64,000 bases of DNA, taken from positions 186,001 to 250,000 of the forward strand of contig NZ_JBMSDT010000011.1 of the NCBI RefSeq assembly GCF_049445795.1, given 5' to 3'. The stretch is from Larkinella sp049445795 (GTDB lineage Bacteria > Bacteroidota > Bacteroidia > Cytophagales > Spirosomataceae). Below are positions 41,625 through 50,904 of this stretch, piece after piece; the stretch's first letter is position 1; each line of letters starts with the position of its first letter. Made by a program: the position numbers and the translations under genes. The notes under the pieces were generated by a model. That model saw nothing but the letters and a program-made list of their open reading frames with translations, had not been told where the DNA came from and did not search any database.

Positions 41625-42443
41625 TTACTTATCAAAATAATGCCGCATGAACAACAACTGGGCGTGGACGGCATTGTTCCAATACGGCCAGTTGTGCGCA
41701 CCGGGGCGCGTGATGTACTCGTGGGCAATGTTTCGGTAAAGCAGTTTCTCGTGAAGCTCGTTATTGACCCGGAAGAAAAAGTCCTCAGTGCCACAGTCGA
41801 TAATGAGGGCCAGGGAGTTCGGGGTGAGCAGGTGGAGCAGATTGATGACGGTATGCTGTTCCCAACGGTCGGGGTATTGGGCGTAGGGGCCGAGTCGTTT
41901 GGCCATATCCCAGTTGTTGGGAAAAGGCCGGATGTCGACGCCCCCGCTCATGCTCCCGGCAGCTCCGAACACATCTTGATGTTTAAACGCCAGGTACAAC
42001 GCCCCGTGGCCGCCCATGCTCAGGCCCGTGATGGCGCGGCCTTTCCGGTCTTTGATGGTTTTGTAACGACTATCCACCCAGGTCACCAGCTCGGTCGAAA
42101 CATAGGTTTCGTATTTCCAGGCAGGGTCGGCCGGACTGTCGAAATACCAGCTCGAAAAATTGCCATCCGGGCAGACGATGATGGTCTGGTAGGTATCGGC
42201 GGCTTTCAAAACCGAGGGCGCTTTTTTGACCCAATCGGCATAATTGCCGCTGTGACCGTGGAGCAGATACACCACCGGAAATGCTTGACCATTGGTATAG
42301 GAGTCCGGCGTCAGGACCACGGCTTTGATGGTCTTCTTCATGGAAGGACTATACGTCTCGACGGTATCAACTTTCGACGCCAACACGGTTTGGCAAAACA
42401 GAACGAAAAGGACTAGAAGGCGTAGCATACGGTTTGAAGTCAT
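41625..42443 (-). CDS. Secreted esterase (esterase D / antigen 85-like fold)
   Basis: The 272-residue protein from ATG 42443 has a signal peptide (ending QTVLAS). The alpha/beta-hydrolase core contains PVVYLLHGHSGNYADW, nucleophile Ser in GLSMGGHGALYLA, Asp in DCGTEDFFFR and His in PGAHNWPYW. This is the putative-esterase family used for carbohydrate and acyl esters (feruloyl or acetyl groups). The frame extends upstream to 42518 but these residues (PMPRALCSYPYTPCP) fall in a word-iterated repeat and are not credible protein. Substrate unknown. Confidence 0.92.
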   Translation of the reverse strand: MTSNRMLRLLVLFVLFCQTVLASKVDTVETYSPSMKKTIKAVVLTPDSYTNGQAFPVVYLLHGHSGNYADWVKKAPSVLKAADTYQTIIVCPDGNFSSWYFDSPADPAWKYETYVSTELVTWVDSRYKTIKDRKGRAITGLSMGGHGALYLAFKHQDVFGAAGSMSGGVDIRPFPNNWDMAKRLGPYAQYPDRWEQHTVINLLHLLTPNSLALIIDCGTEDFFFRVNNELHEKLLYRNIAHEYITRPGAHNWPYWNNAVHAQLLFMRHYFDK

Positions 42444-42497
42444 GGGTTTTGGGATTGGGCATGGGGTATAGGGGTAAGAGCAGAGGGCACGGGGCAT

Positions 42498-42570
42498 GGG
42501 GCAGAGGGGGGGTGACACGTTCTTTCGATTGCGGAGTACCCTATGCCCTTACCCCCATGCCCTCTGCCCC
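42498..42570. repeat. Word-iterated G-rich hairpin upstream of the esterase
   Basis: GGGGCAGAGGG (42498-42508) pairs with CCCTCTGCCCC (42560-42570). The flanks consist of the words GGGGCATGGGG, GGGTAAG and GCAGAGGGCA on the left and their complements on the right. It occupies the gap between the divergent esterase and S9 peptidase genes, ahead of both start codons. Confidence 0.75.
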
Positions 42571-42640
42571 TCCGCAAAAATAGCCCTGATTTCCAAACTT
42601 TTTGTATCTTCATGGATCCAATTGGCTTCAAAACAAACGC

Positions 42641-44647
42641 ATGAAACGCCTATCTCTTCTTTGCCTGCTCATTAGCAGTACGGTTTTCGCCCAACTTCCG
42701 ACCAAACGACCAATTCAGCCTTCCGACATTCTCCGATTACAAAACATCAATGACCCACAGGTGTCGCCCGATGGAAAATGGGTGGCCTATACACTCTCGT
42801 CGGTCGACAAGGAGAAGGATAAACGCAATACCGACCTCTGGATGATTAGCTGGGACGGCAAGGAGTCGGTTCAGTTAACCAGCAGCCCCGACGGCGAATC
42901 GTCGCCCCGCTGGAGCCCCGACGGGCGGTTTTTGTCGTTTGTGGCCACCCGCAACGGTGACAAGGACAGCCAATTGTGGCTGCTCGATCGGCGCGGGGGC
43001 GAAGGCAAAAAATTGACCGAACTCAAGGGCGAACTCGAAGAATATGAATGGGCACCGAACGGCAAAACCATCGCGCTCGTGATTCGGGACAAAGATTATT
43101 CGGATTCAGCAAAGACCAAAATCCGGAAACCGTATGTCATCGACCGCTATCACTTTAAAGAAGATGCCAAAGGCTACCTCGATCGCCGGGCGGCTCACCT
43201 GTATCTGTTCGATGTCGAAACCCGTAAACTCGACACGCTAACCAACGGGAATTTCGATGAAACCTCGCCGGTTTGGTCGCCCGACAGCAAGCAGCTTGCG
43301 TTTGTCAGCAATCGGACGGTTGAGCCTGACAAAAATGAAAATACGGATCTCTTTGTGGTAGAAGCGAAACCGAAAGCGACGCCGAAACAACTCACCACCT
43401 GGGCGGGCTACGACCGTAATCCGGTCTGGAGTCCGGATGGTTCACAAATTGCGTACCTGCGCTCGACGGCTGCGACCAATTTTATCATGTACGACCAGCC
43501 GGTTTTGTCGGTCATTCCGGCGACGGGTGGCGAACCGAAACTGGTATCGGTTGCCCTGGATCGACCGGTTCGTAACCCTCGCTGGTCGGTGGATGGGAAG
43601 TCGATTGCGGTTTTGGTCGACGATGACCGCCGGACCTACGTAGGCACATATGAACTGGGGAGTGGGAAACTCAACCGCCTGGCGGGGGGCGACTGTGCTT
43701 TTGCCGATCTGGAACAAAACCCCAAAGGTGGCTGGGCGACGCTCATGAGCAAACCGCAATTGCCGAACGAGATTTATGCCGTTGAAAACGGCGAAGTGCG
43801 TCGGTTGACAACCATTCAGGATGCGTTCGTGGCTCCGTTGCTGCTGGCCAATGTAGAAGGCTTTACGTCGAAGAGCAAAGACGGTACGCAGGTCTCGAAC
43901 ATGCTGTTCCGACCTGCCAATGTTTCGGCCGGGCAAAAACTACCGACGATTCTATTCATTCACGGCGGCCCGGTGGGGCAGGATAATTTCGGCTTCGACC
44001 TATCGCGGCAATTGCTGGCGGGGGGCGGTTATGTGGTGGCCGGGGTCAACTACCGGGGCAGCAGCGGACGCGGACTGGCCTATTGCAAAGCCATTTACGG
44101 CGATTGGGGGAATAAGGAAGTGGCTGATATTCTGGGGGCTGCCGATTACCTCGTTGCCAGCGGTATTGCCGATCCGGCTAAATTAGGCATCGGGGGCTGG
44201 AGCTATGGCGGTATTCTGACCAACTACACCATCGCTACCGATCAGCGGTTTAAAGCAGCCGCCAGCGGGGCTGGAAGTTCACTGCAAATGACCATGTACG
44301 GCTCCGATCAGTACGTCAACCAATACGAAAACGAACTGGGCGCACCCTGGAAAAACATTGACAAATGGCTGAAAGTATCGTATCCGTTTCTGAAAGCCGA
44401 CCGGATCAAAACGCCAACGCAGTTTATGGGGGGCGAAAAGGATTTTAACGTACCGATTGCCGGAAGCGAACAGATGTACCAGGCGCTGAAATCGCTCGGG
44501 GTACCTACGCAACTCATCGTTTATCCTAACCAATTTCACGGTTTGTCAGTCCCGAGCTATCAGACGGATCGTTTTGAACGGTATCTGAAGTGGTTTGATC
44601 AATACCTAAAAACCTCGGTGGCGGCTTTGAGCACCAGCGCCAAGTAG
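42641..44647 (+). CDS. S9 family peptidase (prolyl oligopeptidase/acylaminoacyl-peptidase-like)
   Basis: The 668-residue protein from the ATG at 42641 has a signal peptide (ending TVFAQ). A beta-propeller follows (SPDGKWVAYTLSSV, SPRWSPDGRFLSF and similar blade motifs). The C-terminal alpha/beta-hydrolase has nucleophile Ser in GIGGWSYGGILTNY, Asp in GGEKDFNVP and His in NQFHGLSVP. It should cleave short peptides in the periplasm or outside the cell. A TTG-started extension to 42602 is not credible. A terminator follows 26 bp after the stop. Confidence 0.95.
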   Translation: MKRLSLLCLLISSTVFAQLPTKRPIQPSDILRLQNINDPQVSPDGKWVAYTLSSVDKEKDKRNTDLWMISWDGKESVQLTSSPDGESSPRWSPDGRFLSFVATRNGDKDSQLWLLDRRGGEGKKLTELKGELEEYEWAPNGKTIALVIRDKDYSDSAKTKIRKPYVIDRYHFKEDAKGYLDRRAAHLYLFDVETRKLDTLTNGNFDETSPVWSPDSKQLAFVSNRTVEPDKNENTDLFVVEAKPKATPKQLTTWAGYDRNPVWSPDGSQIAYLRSTAATNFIMYDQPVLSVIPATGGEPKLVSVALDRPVRNPRWSVDGKSIAVLVDDDRRTYVGTYELGSGKLNRLAGGDCAFADLEQNPKGGWATLMSKPQLPNEIYAVENGEVRRLTTIQDAFVAPLLLANVEGFTSKSKDGTQVSNMLFRPANVSAGQKLPTILFIHGGPVGQDNFGFDLSRQLLAGGGYVVAGVNYRGSSGRGLAYCKAIYGDWGNKEVADILGAADYLVASGIADPAKLGIGGWSYGGILTNYTIATDQRFKAAASGAGSSLQMTMYGSDQYVNQYENELGAPWKNIDKWLKVSYPFLKADRIKTPTQFMGGEKDFNVPIAGSEQMYQALKSLGVPTQLIVYPNQFHGLSVPSYQTDRFERYLKWFDQYLKTSVAALSTSAK

Positions 44648-44673
44648 GCAGTTCCGTATACAACAGTATTCCG

Positions 44674-44699
44674 AAGCCCGCGGCCCAAACCGCGGGCTT
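44674..44699 (+). terminator. Terminator of the S9 peptidase gene
   Basis: AAGCCCGCGG (44674-44683) pairs perfectly with CCGCGGGCTT (44690-44699) around a CCCAAA loop, followed by TTA. It lies 26 bp past the stop codon. Confidence 0.85.
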
Positions 44700-44859
44700 T
44701 TATGCTATTATCATAATTTCCATGAAAAAGTAGATTTATCGAATGGGAAATTTACCCCTCTTTCGTCCCATTTGCTAAAATCTATATCATAATTCGATAA
44801 AATTCATGTTATTACATTGAATTGGTGATTAGCCAACTTATTCTCGCCTACCTGACTGA

Positions 44860-45255
44860 ATGAAAAATAAACGCATTTTGGGCGTTTTTCTTCGCTGGCC
44901 GTCCCCCGCCGAATGGTTAATTTTCGGCATGAGTGTTGTGCTGCTTTTTTTTGCTGTCGTCCCCAGCTTGCCAGCCAAACTATACCAGATTTCGGGTGTC
45001 GGGTTTTGCCTGTCCTTTTTTGTTCTCTTTTTGCGGGAAGCGCAGAGTGAAATGCCTCGTTACTTTTATAAGTGGCTCTGGGCTTTGTTTGGCATCGTCA
45101 AACTGAATTCAAAACTGGTCAGCGAGATCTTTGTCATACAGACCTGGCAACTGTTCGATGTGGTAGTTATTGTGGTTTTGCTTCGTTCTATTCATACCTA
45201 TAACCTTGAAAACGAACGACAACCGCTTTTCTTCCGTCGGGTAGCCGGTCAGTAG
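44860..45255 (+). CDS. Small membrane protein of unknown function
   Basis: The 131-residue protein has three to four hydrophobic helices (EWLIFGMSVVLLFFAVVP, LYQISGVGFCLSFFVLFL, a Trp-rich stretch and QLFDVVVIVVLLRSI) and basic ends. No family is recognised. Its last 7 bp overlap the end of the convergent rarA gene, which is unusual but possible for convergent genes. The upstream 200 bp are A/T-rich and presumably hold its promoter. Confidence 0.65.
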   Translation: MKNKRILGVFLRWPSPAEWLIFGMSVVLLFFAVVPSLPAKLYQISGVGFCLSFFVLFLREAQSEMPRYFYKWLWALFGIVKLNSKLVSEIFVIQTWQLFDVVVIVVLLRSIHTYNLENERQPLFFRRVAGQ

Positions 45256-46520
45256 CCGTACCAGTCGCCCCACCACCGTTGCAGTTGTTTCCGGATTTCG
45301 TTCTCGCGCGCGTTGTGGCCCGGTTCGTACAGTTTTGTCCCTTTTAAGTCTTCGGGCAAAAAGTCCTGCGGCACAAAATTACCTTCAAAATCGTGGGCAT
45401 ACTGGTAGTTCTGGCCGTATCCGATCTGCTTCATGAGCTTGGTCGGGGCATTCCGCAGATGCAGGGGCACGGGCTGGTCGGCGGTTTTTTCGGCCAGCGC
45501 CATCGCGTCGTTGATGGCTACGTAACTCGCGTTGCTTTTGGGCGAAGTAGCCAGATAAACCGCTACCTGCGATAGCACGATCCGGCATTCGGGGAAACCG
45601 ATGGCCTTCACGGCCTGCATGGCGTTGGTTGCCATGATGATGGCTGTCGGATTGGCGTTCCCGATATCTTCCGACGCCAGAATCAGCATCCGGCGGGCAA
45701 TAAAAACCGGATCTTCCCCGGCCACCAGCATGCGGGCCATCCAGTACAAAGCTGCGTTGGGGTCACTACCGCGCAGGGATTTGATGAAGGCCGAAATGAT
45801 ATCGTAATGCTGTTCGCCGGATTTGTCGTAGCGGGCAATCTGCTGCTGCGCCACACTCGTCACCAGCTCATCATCAATCACCATTTCCTGGTTGTCCGGC
45901 CTCGACATTACGACCAACTCCAACAAATTCAGTAGCTTACGCCCATCCCCTCCCGACAACCGCATCAGGGCGTCGTACGACTGAACGGTAATTTTTTTGT
46001 CTTTCAGATAACTGTCTTTCTGCAGGGCGTTATCAACCAGTTGCTTCAGCTCATCCACGCCCAGCGGTTCCAGGATATAGACCTGGCAGCGCGACAGTAG
46101 GGCTGAGTTCACCTCGAACGACGGGTTTTCGGTCGTCGCGCCAATCAGCGTAATCGACCCTTTTTCAACAGCGCCGAGCAGGGCATCCTGCTGGTTTTTG
46201 TTGAACCGGTGAATTTCGTCGATGAACACAATCGGCGGAAATAGCCCCGACGGGCGGCTGAGCACATCGCGGACTTCCTTCACCCCGGCACTGATGGCGC
46301 TGAGGCTGTAAAACGGACGTTTGGTCGATTCGGCCAGCAGTTGGGCTAGTGTCGTTTTCCCGACGCCCGGCGGTCCCCACAGGATCATCGACGGAACGCG
46401 ATTCGCTTCGACAGCCCGGCGCAGCGGCCGACCAGGGCCGATTAATTTTTGCTGTCCAATAACCTCGTCGAGGATGCGCGGACGCATCCGTTCGGGGAGG
46501 GGCGTGGTGATGGGGTTCAT
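45249..46520 (-). CDS. rarA: Replication-associated recombination protein RarA (MgsA)
   Basis: The 423-residue AAA+ ATPase has the clamp-loader-like N-terminus LDEVIGQQKLIGPGRPLRR, Walker A GPPGVGKTTLA, Walker B VFIDEIHRFNKNQQD and sensor 1 ATTENPSFEVNSALLSRC, followed by the helical tetramerisation region. RarA tetramers act at stalled replication forks and at single-strand ends. Length and motifs are normal. A TAnnTTTG promoter lies just upstream (46558-46565). Confidence 0.96.
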   Translation of the reverse strand: MNPITTPLPERMRPRILDEVIGQQKLIGPGRPLRRAVEANRVPSMILWGPPGVGKTTLAQLLAESTKRPFYSLSAISAGVKEVRDVLSRPSGLFPPIVFIDEIHRFNKNQQDALLGAVEKGSITLIGATTENPSFEVNSALLSRCQVYILEPLGVDELKQLVDNALQKDSYLKDKKITVQSYDALMRLSGGDGRKLLNLLELVVMSRPDNQEMVIDDELVTSVAQQQIARYDKSGEQHYDIISAFIKSLRGSDPNAALYWMARMLVAGEDPVFIARRMLILASEDIGNANPTAIIMATNAMQAVKAIGFPECRIVLSQVAVYLATSPKSNASYVAINDAMALAEKTADQPVPLHLRNAPTKLMKQIGYGQNYQYAHDFEGNFVPQDFLPEDLKGTKLYEPGHNARENEIRKQLQRWWGDWYGY

Positions 46521-46557
46521 GCAGAAATTACCGTTTGACGTTCTCCGGTTTCGGCTG

Positions 46558-46590
46558 CAAAAGTAGGCAACCTTAGGGGCTAAACGTCAA
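46558..46590 (-). promoter_or_regulatory. Candidate rarA promoter
   Basis: On the minus strand TACTTTTG (46558-46565) fits the -7 consensus and is preceded by TTTG at 46588-46591 with a 22-bp spacer, slightly long for Bacteroidota promoters (about 19-21 bp). The predicted start of transcription is about 30 bp before the ATG. Confidence 0.5.
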
Positions 46591-46621
46591 ACAGCCGGCA
46601 ATAGTTGGAACCCGGTTTTGG

Positions 46622-47212
46622 CTAGAGAACTACTTTTTCGGGCGAAATGTATTTTTTCAGGTTCGTTAACGCACCGAAAATGAGGTTGTAAACCGATTGA
46701 ATGTTAATCTGCATCAGCGACGAAATTTCTTCGTTGCTCATATTCTGGTAATACCGCAGGTAAACGGCTTCGCGTTGACGGCGCGGGAGTTTTTCGATGG
46801 CTTTGGCAACGCAGGAATTCACGTGATCGTCTTCTTCGAACGAAATCAGCGTTGATTCGTAGGAGGGAGCACAGCCCGGCAACCATTCGCGGTCGTTTTC
46901 GACATCATCCTGGCTGCTGAATTTCATCTCGGCGTTCAGATGACGAACCAGTTTGCGCTTGATCGAAGCCATCAGATAAAACCGGACCGAGGTAGTCTGA
47001 CCGATGGTTTGCCGGTGTTTCCACAGTTCGACAAACAGGTCGTGGATGCAATCCTTAATCAATGCCCGGTCGGCGGTGAAATGTGCGCAATAGTGGTAAA
47101 GTACCTGCACATATTCTTTGTAAAGCCGGGCGAAAGCTACTTCGTCGCCACTCCGGAACTGATCCCAGAGTTGCTCTTCGTCTATACCGGACGGGGTGCG
47201 GTAGCGAGGCAT
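46622..47212 (-). CDS. ECF sigma factor, orphan
   Basis: The 196-residue protein has ECF region 2 (ALIKDCIHDLFVELWKHRQ) and region 4 (LPRRQREAVYLRYYQNMSNEEIS, then INIQSVYNLIFGALTNLK). No FecR anti-sigma gene or receptor is adjacent; neighbours are rarA and adenine deaminase. Such orphan members are common in Cytophagales and may be controlled by a receptor elsewhere or by abundance. The target is unknown. Confidence 0.92.
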   Translation of the reverse strand: MPRYRTPSGIDEEQLWDQFRSGDEVAFARLYKEYVQVLYHYCAHFTADRALIKDCIHDLFVELWKHRQTIGQTTSVRFYLMASIKRKLVRHLNAEMKFSSQDDVENDREWLPGCAPSYESTLISFEEDDHVNSCVAKAIEKLPRRQREAVYLRYYQNMSNEEISSLMQINIQSVYNLIFGALTNLKKYISPEKVVL

Positions 47213-47370
47213 AATGATGGTTTAGGATGGGGTCTATACAACTATTACATGTACGGAATGTAAACTTATTAACAAAACTTGGTAATAAAAACAGTTTGAG
47301 GGATTTTTTACAAAAACTTGTAATAATAGGATTATTTTTATTTTAGTATGCGTGCATACAGACCCGGTTT

Positions 47371-49014
47371 TCAGGCCGTGAAGACGGAAGTAAATTGAAA
47401 GCTTTGTCCATCGAAAAGCCCTTTGTCGCTGAGTTTCAGGTGGGGAATTACGAGGAGAGCCATGAAGGAAAGCGTCATAAACGGCGATGCCAGCGTACTG
47501 CCCAGCGTGTCTTTTGCAAACCGGTCGAGGTCGGTATACTGTTTAGCAACGGTGTACCCATCCACATCGGTCATGAGCCCGGCAATCGGCAGCGGCAGGA
47601 GGTGAGCCTGCGAATCGGCGACGGCACTCAAACCGCCCCGGGCTTCAATCACCAGATTGACGGCCCGGCTGATGCTTTCATCGTCGCAGCCAACGGCAAT
47701 GATATTATGGGAGTCGTGACCGACCGACGAAGCCAGCGCCCCTTTTTTTAACCCAAAGTTTTTAATAAAAGCCACCGCCGGAGCCGCATCCTGATACCGG
47801 TTGACAACGGTAATCTTTAAAAGATCCCGCGAGGCATCGGCCACGACCCGGTTTTCAACCAGGCTGGGCGCGAAGGATAGACTATTGGTAATTAGTTGGC
47901 CATCGAGGGCTTCGATGACGCGAATGGCTGGTTCGTTTTGGGCCGGATCCATCATCACCGCAAAGTCATCCGGTTTTTTCGGCTGGCAATCGAAGCGATT
48001 CACCTGTTCGCTTCGTAAATCCGGTACCTTTGAAAGCCCATTTTCGGCCACCAACGTCCCATTAATATACGTTTGCTGAACTGCGAAGTTTTGTAAGTCC
48101 TGTACCTGAATAAAATCCGCCGGGTCACCTTCGCGCAGCAGCCCCACTGGCAGCCGGTAATGCAAAACCGGGTTCAAACAGGCGGCTCGCAACACTTTGA
48201 ACAGATCATGCCCCTTCGCCAGCGCCCGCCGAACCAGTTGGTTGATATGCCCTTCGATCAGGCTGTCGGGGTGTTTATCGTCCGAGCAGAACATGATTTT
48301 ATCGGGGAATTCGGTGAGCAACGGAATCAGGGCTTCAAAATTCTTGGCCGCGCTGCCTTCCCGGATCAGAATGTTCATGCCCCGCTGCACTTTGTCCAGC
48401 CCTTCCTCGTACGTAAAACACTCGTGGTCGGTGGTCATTCCGGCGTCGATATACCGTTGGGCGTCGTCGCCCCGCAAACCGGGCGCGTGGCCGTCGATGG
48501 GTTTGTTGAATGCCTTCGCCAGCGTGATTTTGGCCATCACGTCCGGGTCCTGGTGCAGAACACCCGGAAAATTCATCATCTCGGCCAGGTAACCGATTTC
48601 TTTCAGGCCCAGCAGCCGCCGGACATCCCGGACGCCGATCGTAGCTCCGGCGGTTTCGAAGGTCGTGGCCGGAACGCAGGACGGCGCGCCGAAGCAGAAC
48701 TTGAACGGCGTCCGTTGCCCGTCGGCGATCATGTATTCGACGCCCGCAACGCCCAATACGTTCCCGATCTCGTGCGGGTCCGACACCGTTGCCACCGTGC
48801 CATGCACCACCGCCAGCCGGGCAAACTGCGCGGGGGTCAGCAGCGAGCTTTCGATGTGAACGTGGGCGTCGACAAAACCGGGGAGCAAATACGGTTCGCC
48901 CGGGCGTTCGGTGCCGAGTTCGTCGATCTGGTAAATCCGACCTTGTTCTATGGTCAACTGGCTGAAGCGGATGGTGCGGTCGAAAAGGTTGAGGAGGTTG
49001 CCGGAAACTTGCAT
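47371..49014 (-). CDS. ade: Adenine deaminase
   Basis: The 547-residue amidohydrolase has the metal-binding HVHIESS near residue 52 and SDPHEIGNVLG near residue 80, and the C-terminal domain with SVGHDSHNIIAVGCDDESI. It converts adenine to hypoxanthine and ammonia for purine salvage, in the cytoplasm. Length and order match the bacterial Ade family (distinct from adenosine deaminase). It is divergent from the altronate dehydratase gene, 113 bp away. Confidence 0.95.
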   Translation of the reverse strand: MQVSGNLLNLFDRTIRFSQLTIEQGRIYQIDELGTERPGEPYLLPGFVDAHVHIESSLLTPAQFARLAVVHGTVATVSDPHEIGNVLGVAGVEYMIADGQRTPFKFCFGAPSCVPATTFETAGATIGVRDVRRLLGLKEIGYLAEMMNFPGVLHQDPDVMAKITLAKAFNKPIDGHAPGLRGDDAQRYIDAGMTTDHECFTYEEGLDKVQRGMNILIREGSAAKNFEALIPLLTEFPDKIMFCSDDKHPDSLIEGHINQLVRRALAKGHDLFKVLRAACLNPVLHYRLPVGLLREGDPADFIQVQDLQNFAVQQTYINGTLVAENGLSKVPDLRSEQVNRFDCQPKKPDDFAVMMDPAQNEPAIRVIEALDGQLITNSLSFAPSLVENRVVADASRDLLKITVVNRYQDAAPAVAFIKNFGLKKGALASSVGHDSHNIIAVGCDDESISRAVNLVIEARGGLSAVADSQAHLLPLPIAGLMTDVDGYTVAKQYTDLDRFAKDTLGSTLASPFMTLSFMALLVIPHLKLSDKGLFDGQSFQFTSVFTA

Positions 49015-49127
49015 GAACGGGTAAAGAATCTTGCTATTTTTCTTTCAATATTAGTGATAATTCCCTGACTTTTGTCTCTTAAAATTAACCGGCCTACTAA
49101 CCGACCGTTATCTAGTTTATCTACCTT

Positions 49128-50795
49128 ATGCAGCATAAAGTTTTGAAAGTACACCCCGCCGACAATGTGATTGTTGCCCTGCAAAACTTTCAACCGGGTG
49201 AATCAATCGAGTTTGAAGGGCAAACCTACACGCTGCCGATCGGCGTGGGAATAAAACATAAATTCGTTACCGAAGACCTGCAAACCGGCGATTCCGTCAT
49301 CATGTATGGTGTGTTAGTGGGGAAAGCGACACAACCCATCAAACGTGGAGAACCCATCACGACGTTTAACCTCAAACACGACGCGGACCAGTACGGCATC
49401 GAAAAGAAAAAACCGTATCACTGGCAACCGCCTGATGTCTTGCGCTGGCACAATCGCACCTTCATGGGCTATCACCGGGCCGACGGCCAGGTCGGGACGG
49501 CCAACTATTGGCTGGTGGTCCCGCTGGTGTTCTGCGAAAACCGCAACATCCTGATTCTGAAAGACGCCTTTGAGCGTGAATTGGGCTACGCGCAATCGGA
49601 AATCTACCGCGAACAGGTTCACGAATTGCTGCAACTGTACAAAGCGGGCGAGGTCAACACGATTCATAAAATGGAACCGTTCGTCGATCCGTCGATCATG
49701 CGTACACTCGACGAACCCAAGGCCAAACGACCGTTTAAAAACATCGACGGCATCAAATTTCTAACCCACGAAATGGGCTGCGGAGGCACCCGGCAGGATT
49801 CGGAAGCACTCTGCGGTCTGTTTGCCGGTTTTATCAACAATCCCAACGTGGCCGGGGTGACGGTTTTGAGCCTGGGCTGCCAGCACACGCAAACGTCGAT
49901 GCTGGTCGATGAGGTGAAAAAGCGCAACCCAAAATTCAACAAACCGCTCCTGATTTTTGAACAGCAGGAAGGTACTGAGTTTGCGATGCTGAGCAATGCC
50001 ATCCGGGAAACCTTCCTGGGATTGATCGAGGTCAACAAGGTTGAACGACAACCCGCTCCCCTGAGCAAACTGACCGTTGGCCTGAAATGTGGTGGTTCCG
50101 ACGGTTTTTCGGGGCTTTCGGCCAATCCCGCCATCGGGCATTTGTCGGATATTCTGGTCACGCTCGGCGCGAAAACCGTCTTGGCGGAGTTTCCGGAACT
50201 GAACGGCGTCGAGCAGGAACTGATCAACCGCGCGCTATCCGACGACAAAGCGCTGAAATTCATTCACCTCATGCGGGATTATTCGGCCAAAGCCGAAGCC
50301 GTGGGGTCCGGTTTTGACATGAACCCCTCGCCGGGCAACATCCGCGACGGCCTGATTACCGACGCCATTAAGTCGGCCGGGGCCGCCAAGAAAGGCGGAA
50401 CTGCGCCGGTGGCCGACGTGTTGAATTACACCGAACCGGCTACCGTACCCGGTTTGAATTTGCTCTGTACGCCCGGCAACGACGTGGAAGCGACCACGGG
50501 CATGGCCGGTTCCGGCACGAACATTATTCTGTTTACCACCGGCTTAGGTACCCCGACCGGCAACCCGATTTGCCCCGTTGCCAAAATTTCGACCAACACT
50601 GCCCTGGCCAACCGGATGCCCGACGTGATCGATTTCGATTGCGGCCCGATCATCGAGGGTGCCGAAACCATCGAGCACAATGCCGAACGGCTGCTCGACT
50701 ACGTCATTCAACTCGCCAGCGGTGAAGTCCGGACCAAAGCCCAGCAACTCGGCCAGGACGATTTCATCCCCTGGAAGCGGGGCGTTTCACTTTAA
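49128..50795 (+). CDS. uxaA: Altronate dehydratase (UxaA family)
   Basis: The 555-residue protein has the N-terminal SAF domain (LKVHPADNVIVALQNF) and the large C-terminal dehydratase region with GQVGTANYW, HEMGCGGTRQDSEALC, LGCQHTQTSM and GLKCGGSDGFSGLSANPAIG. The conserved cysteines agree with an iron or Fe-S dependent dehydratase. It dehydrates D-altronate to 2-keto-3-deoxygluconate in galacturonate breakdown; relatives act on other sugar acids. An SDR gene follows after a perfect 37-bp hairpin; co-expression with it is plausible but no UxaB or UxaC is in the window. Confidence 0.93.
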   Translation: MQHKVLKVHPADNVIVALQNFQPGESIEFEGQTYTLPIGVGIKHKFVTEDLQTGDSVIMYGVLVGKATQPIKRGEPITTFNLKHDADQYGIEKKKPYHWQPPDVLRWHNRTFMGYHRADGQVGTANYWLVVPLVFCENRNILILKDAFERELGYAQSEIYREQVHELLQLYKAGEVNTIHKMEPFVDPSIMRTLDEPKAKRPFKNIDGIKFLTHEMGCGGTRQDSEALCGLFAGFINNPNVAGVTVLSLGCQHTQTSMLVDEVKKRNPKFNKPLLIFEQQEGTEFAMLSNAIRETFLGLIEVNKVERQPAPLSKLTVGLKCGGSDGFSGLSANPAIGHLSDILVTLGAKTVLAEFPELNGVEQELINRALSDDKALKFIHLMRDYSAKAEAVGSGFDMNPSPGNIRDGLITDAIKSAGAAKKGGTAPVADVLNYTEPATVPGLNLLCTPGNDVEATTGMAGSGTNIILFTTGLGTPTGNPICPVAKISTNTALANRMPDVIDFDCGPIIEGAETIEHNAERLLDYVIQLASGEVRTKAQQLGQDDFIPWKRGVSL

Positions 50796-50798
50796 TTT

Positions 50799-50888
50799 TG
50801 AATGAGCGAATGAAGGAATGAGTGAATAGCTTCGCAGGAAGCCACTAATTAGCGAAGCTATTCACTCATTCCTTCATTCGCTCATTCA
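50799..50888. repeat. Perfect 37-bp word-iterated hairpin between uxaA and the SDR gene
   Basis: The arms 50799-50835 and 50852-50888 are reverse complements at all 37 positions with a 16-nt spacer. Each arm is built from the words GAATGAGC, GAATGAAG, GAATGAGT, GAATAGC. It begins 3 bp after the uxaA stop and ends 16 bp before the SDR ATG, filling the gap. It lacks a following T-run. Confidence 0.95.
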
Positions 50889-50904
50889 CTCATTGAAAAT
50901 AACC

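Noticed and set aside
42443..42518. Longer N-terminus for the esterase
   Set aside because: The added residues are encoded by the word-iterated repeat, and the ATG at 42443 leads straight into a signal peptide.
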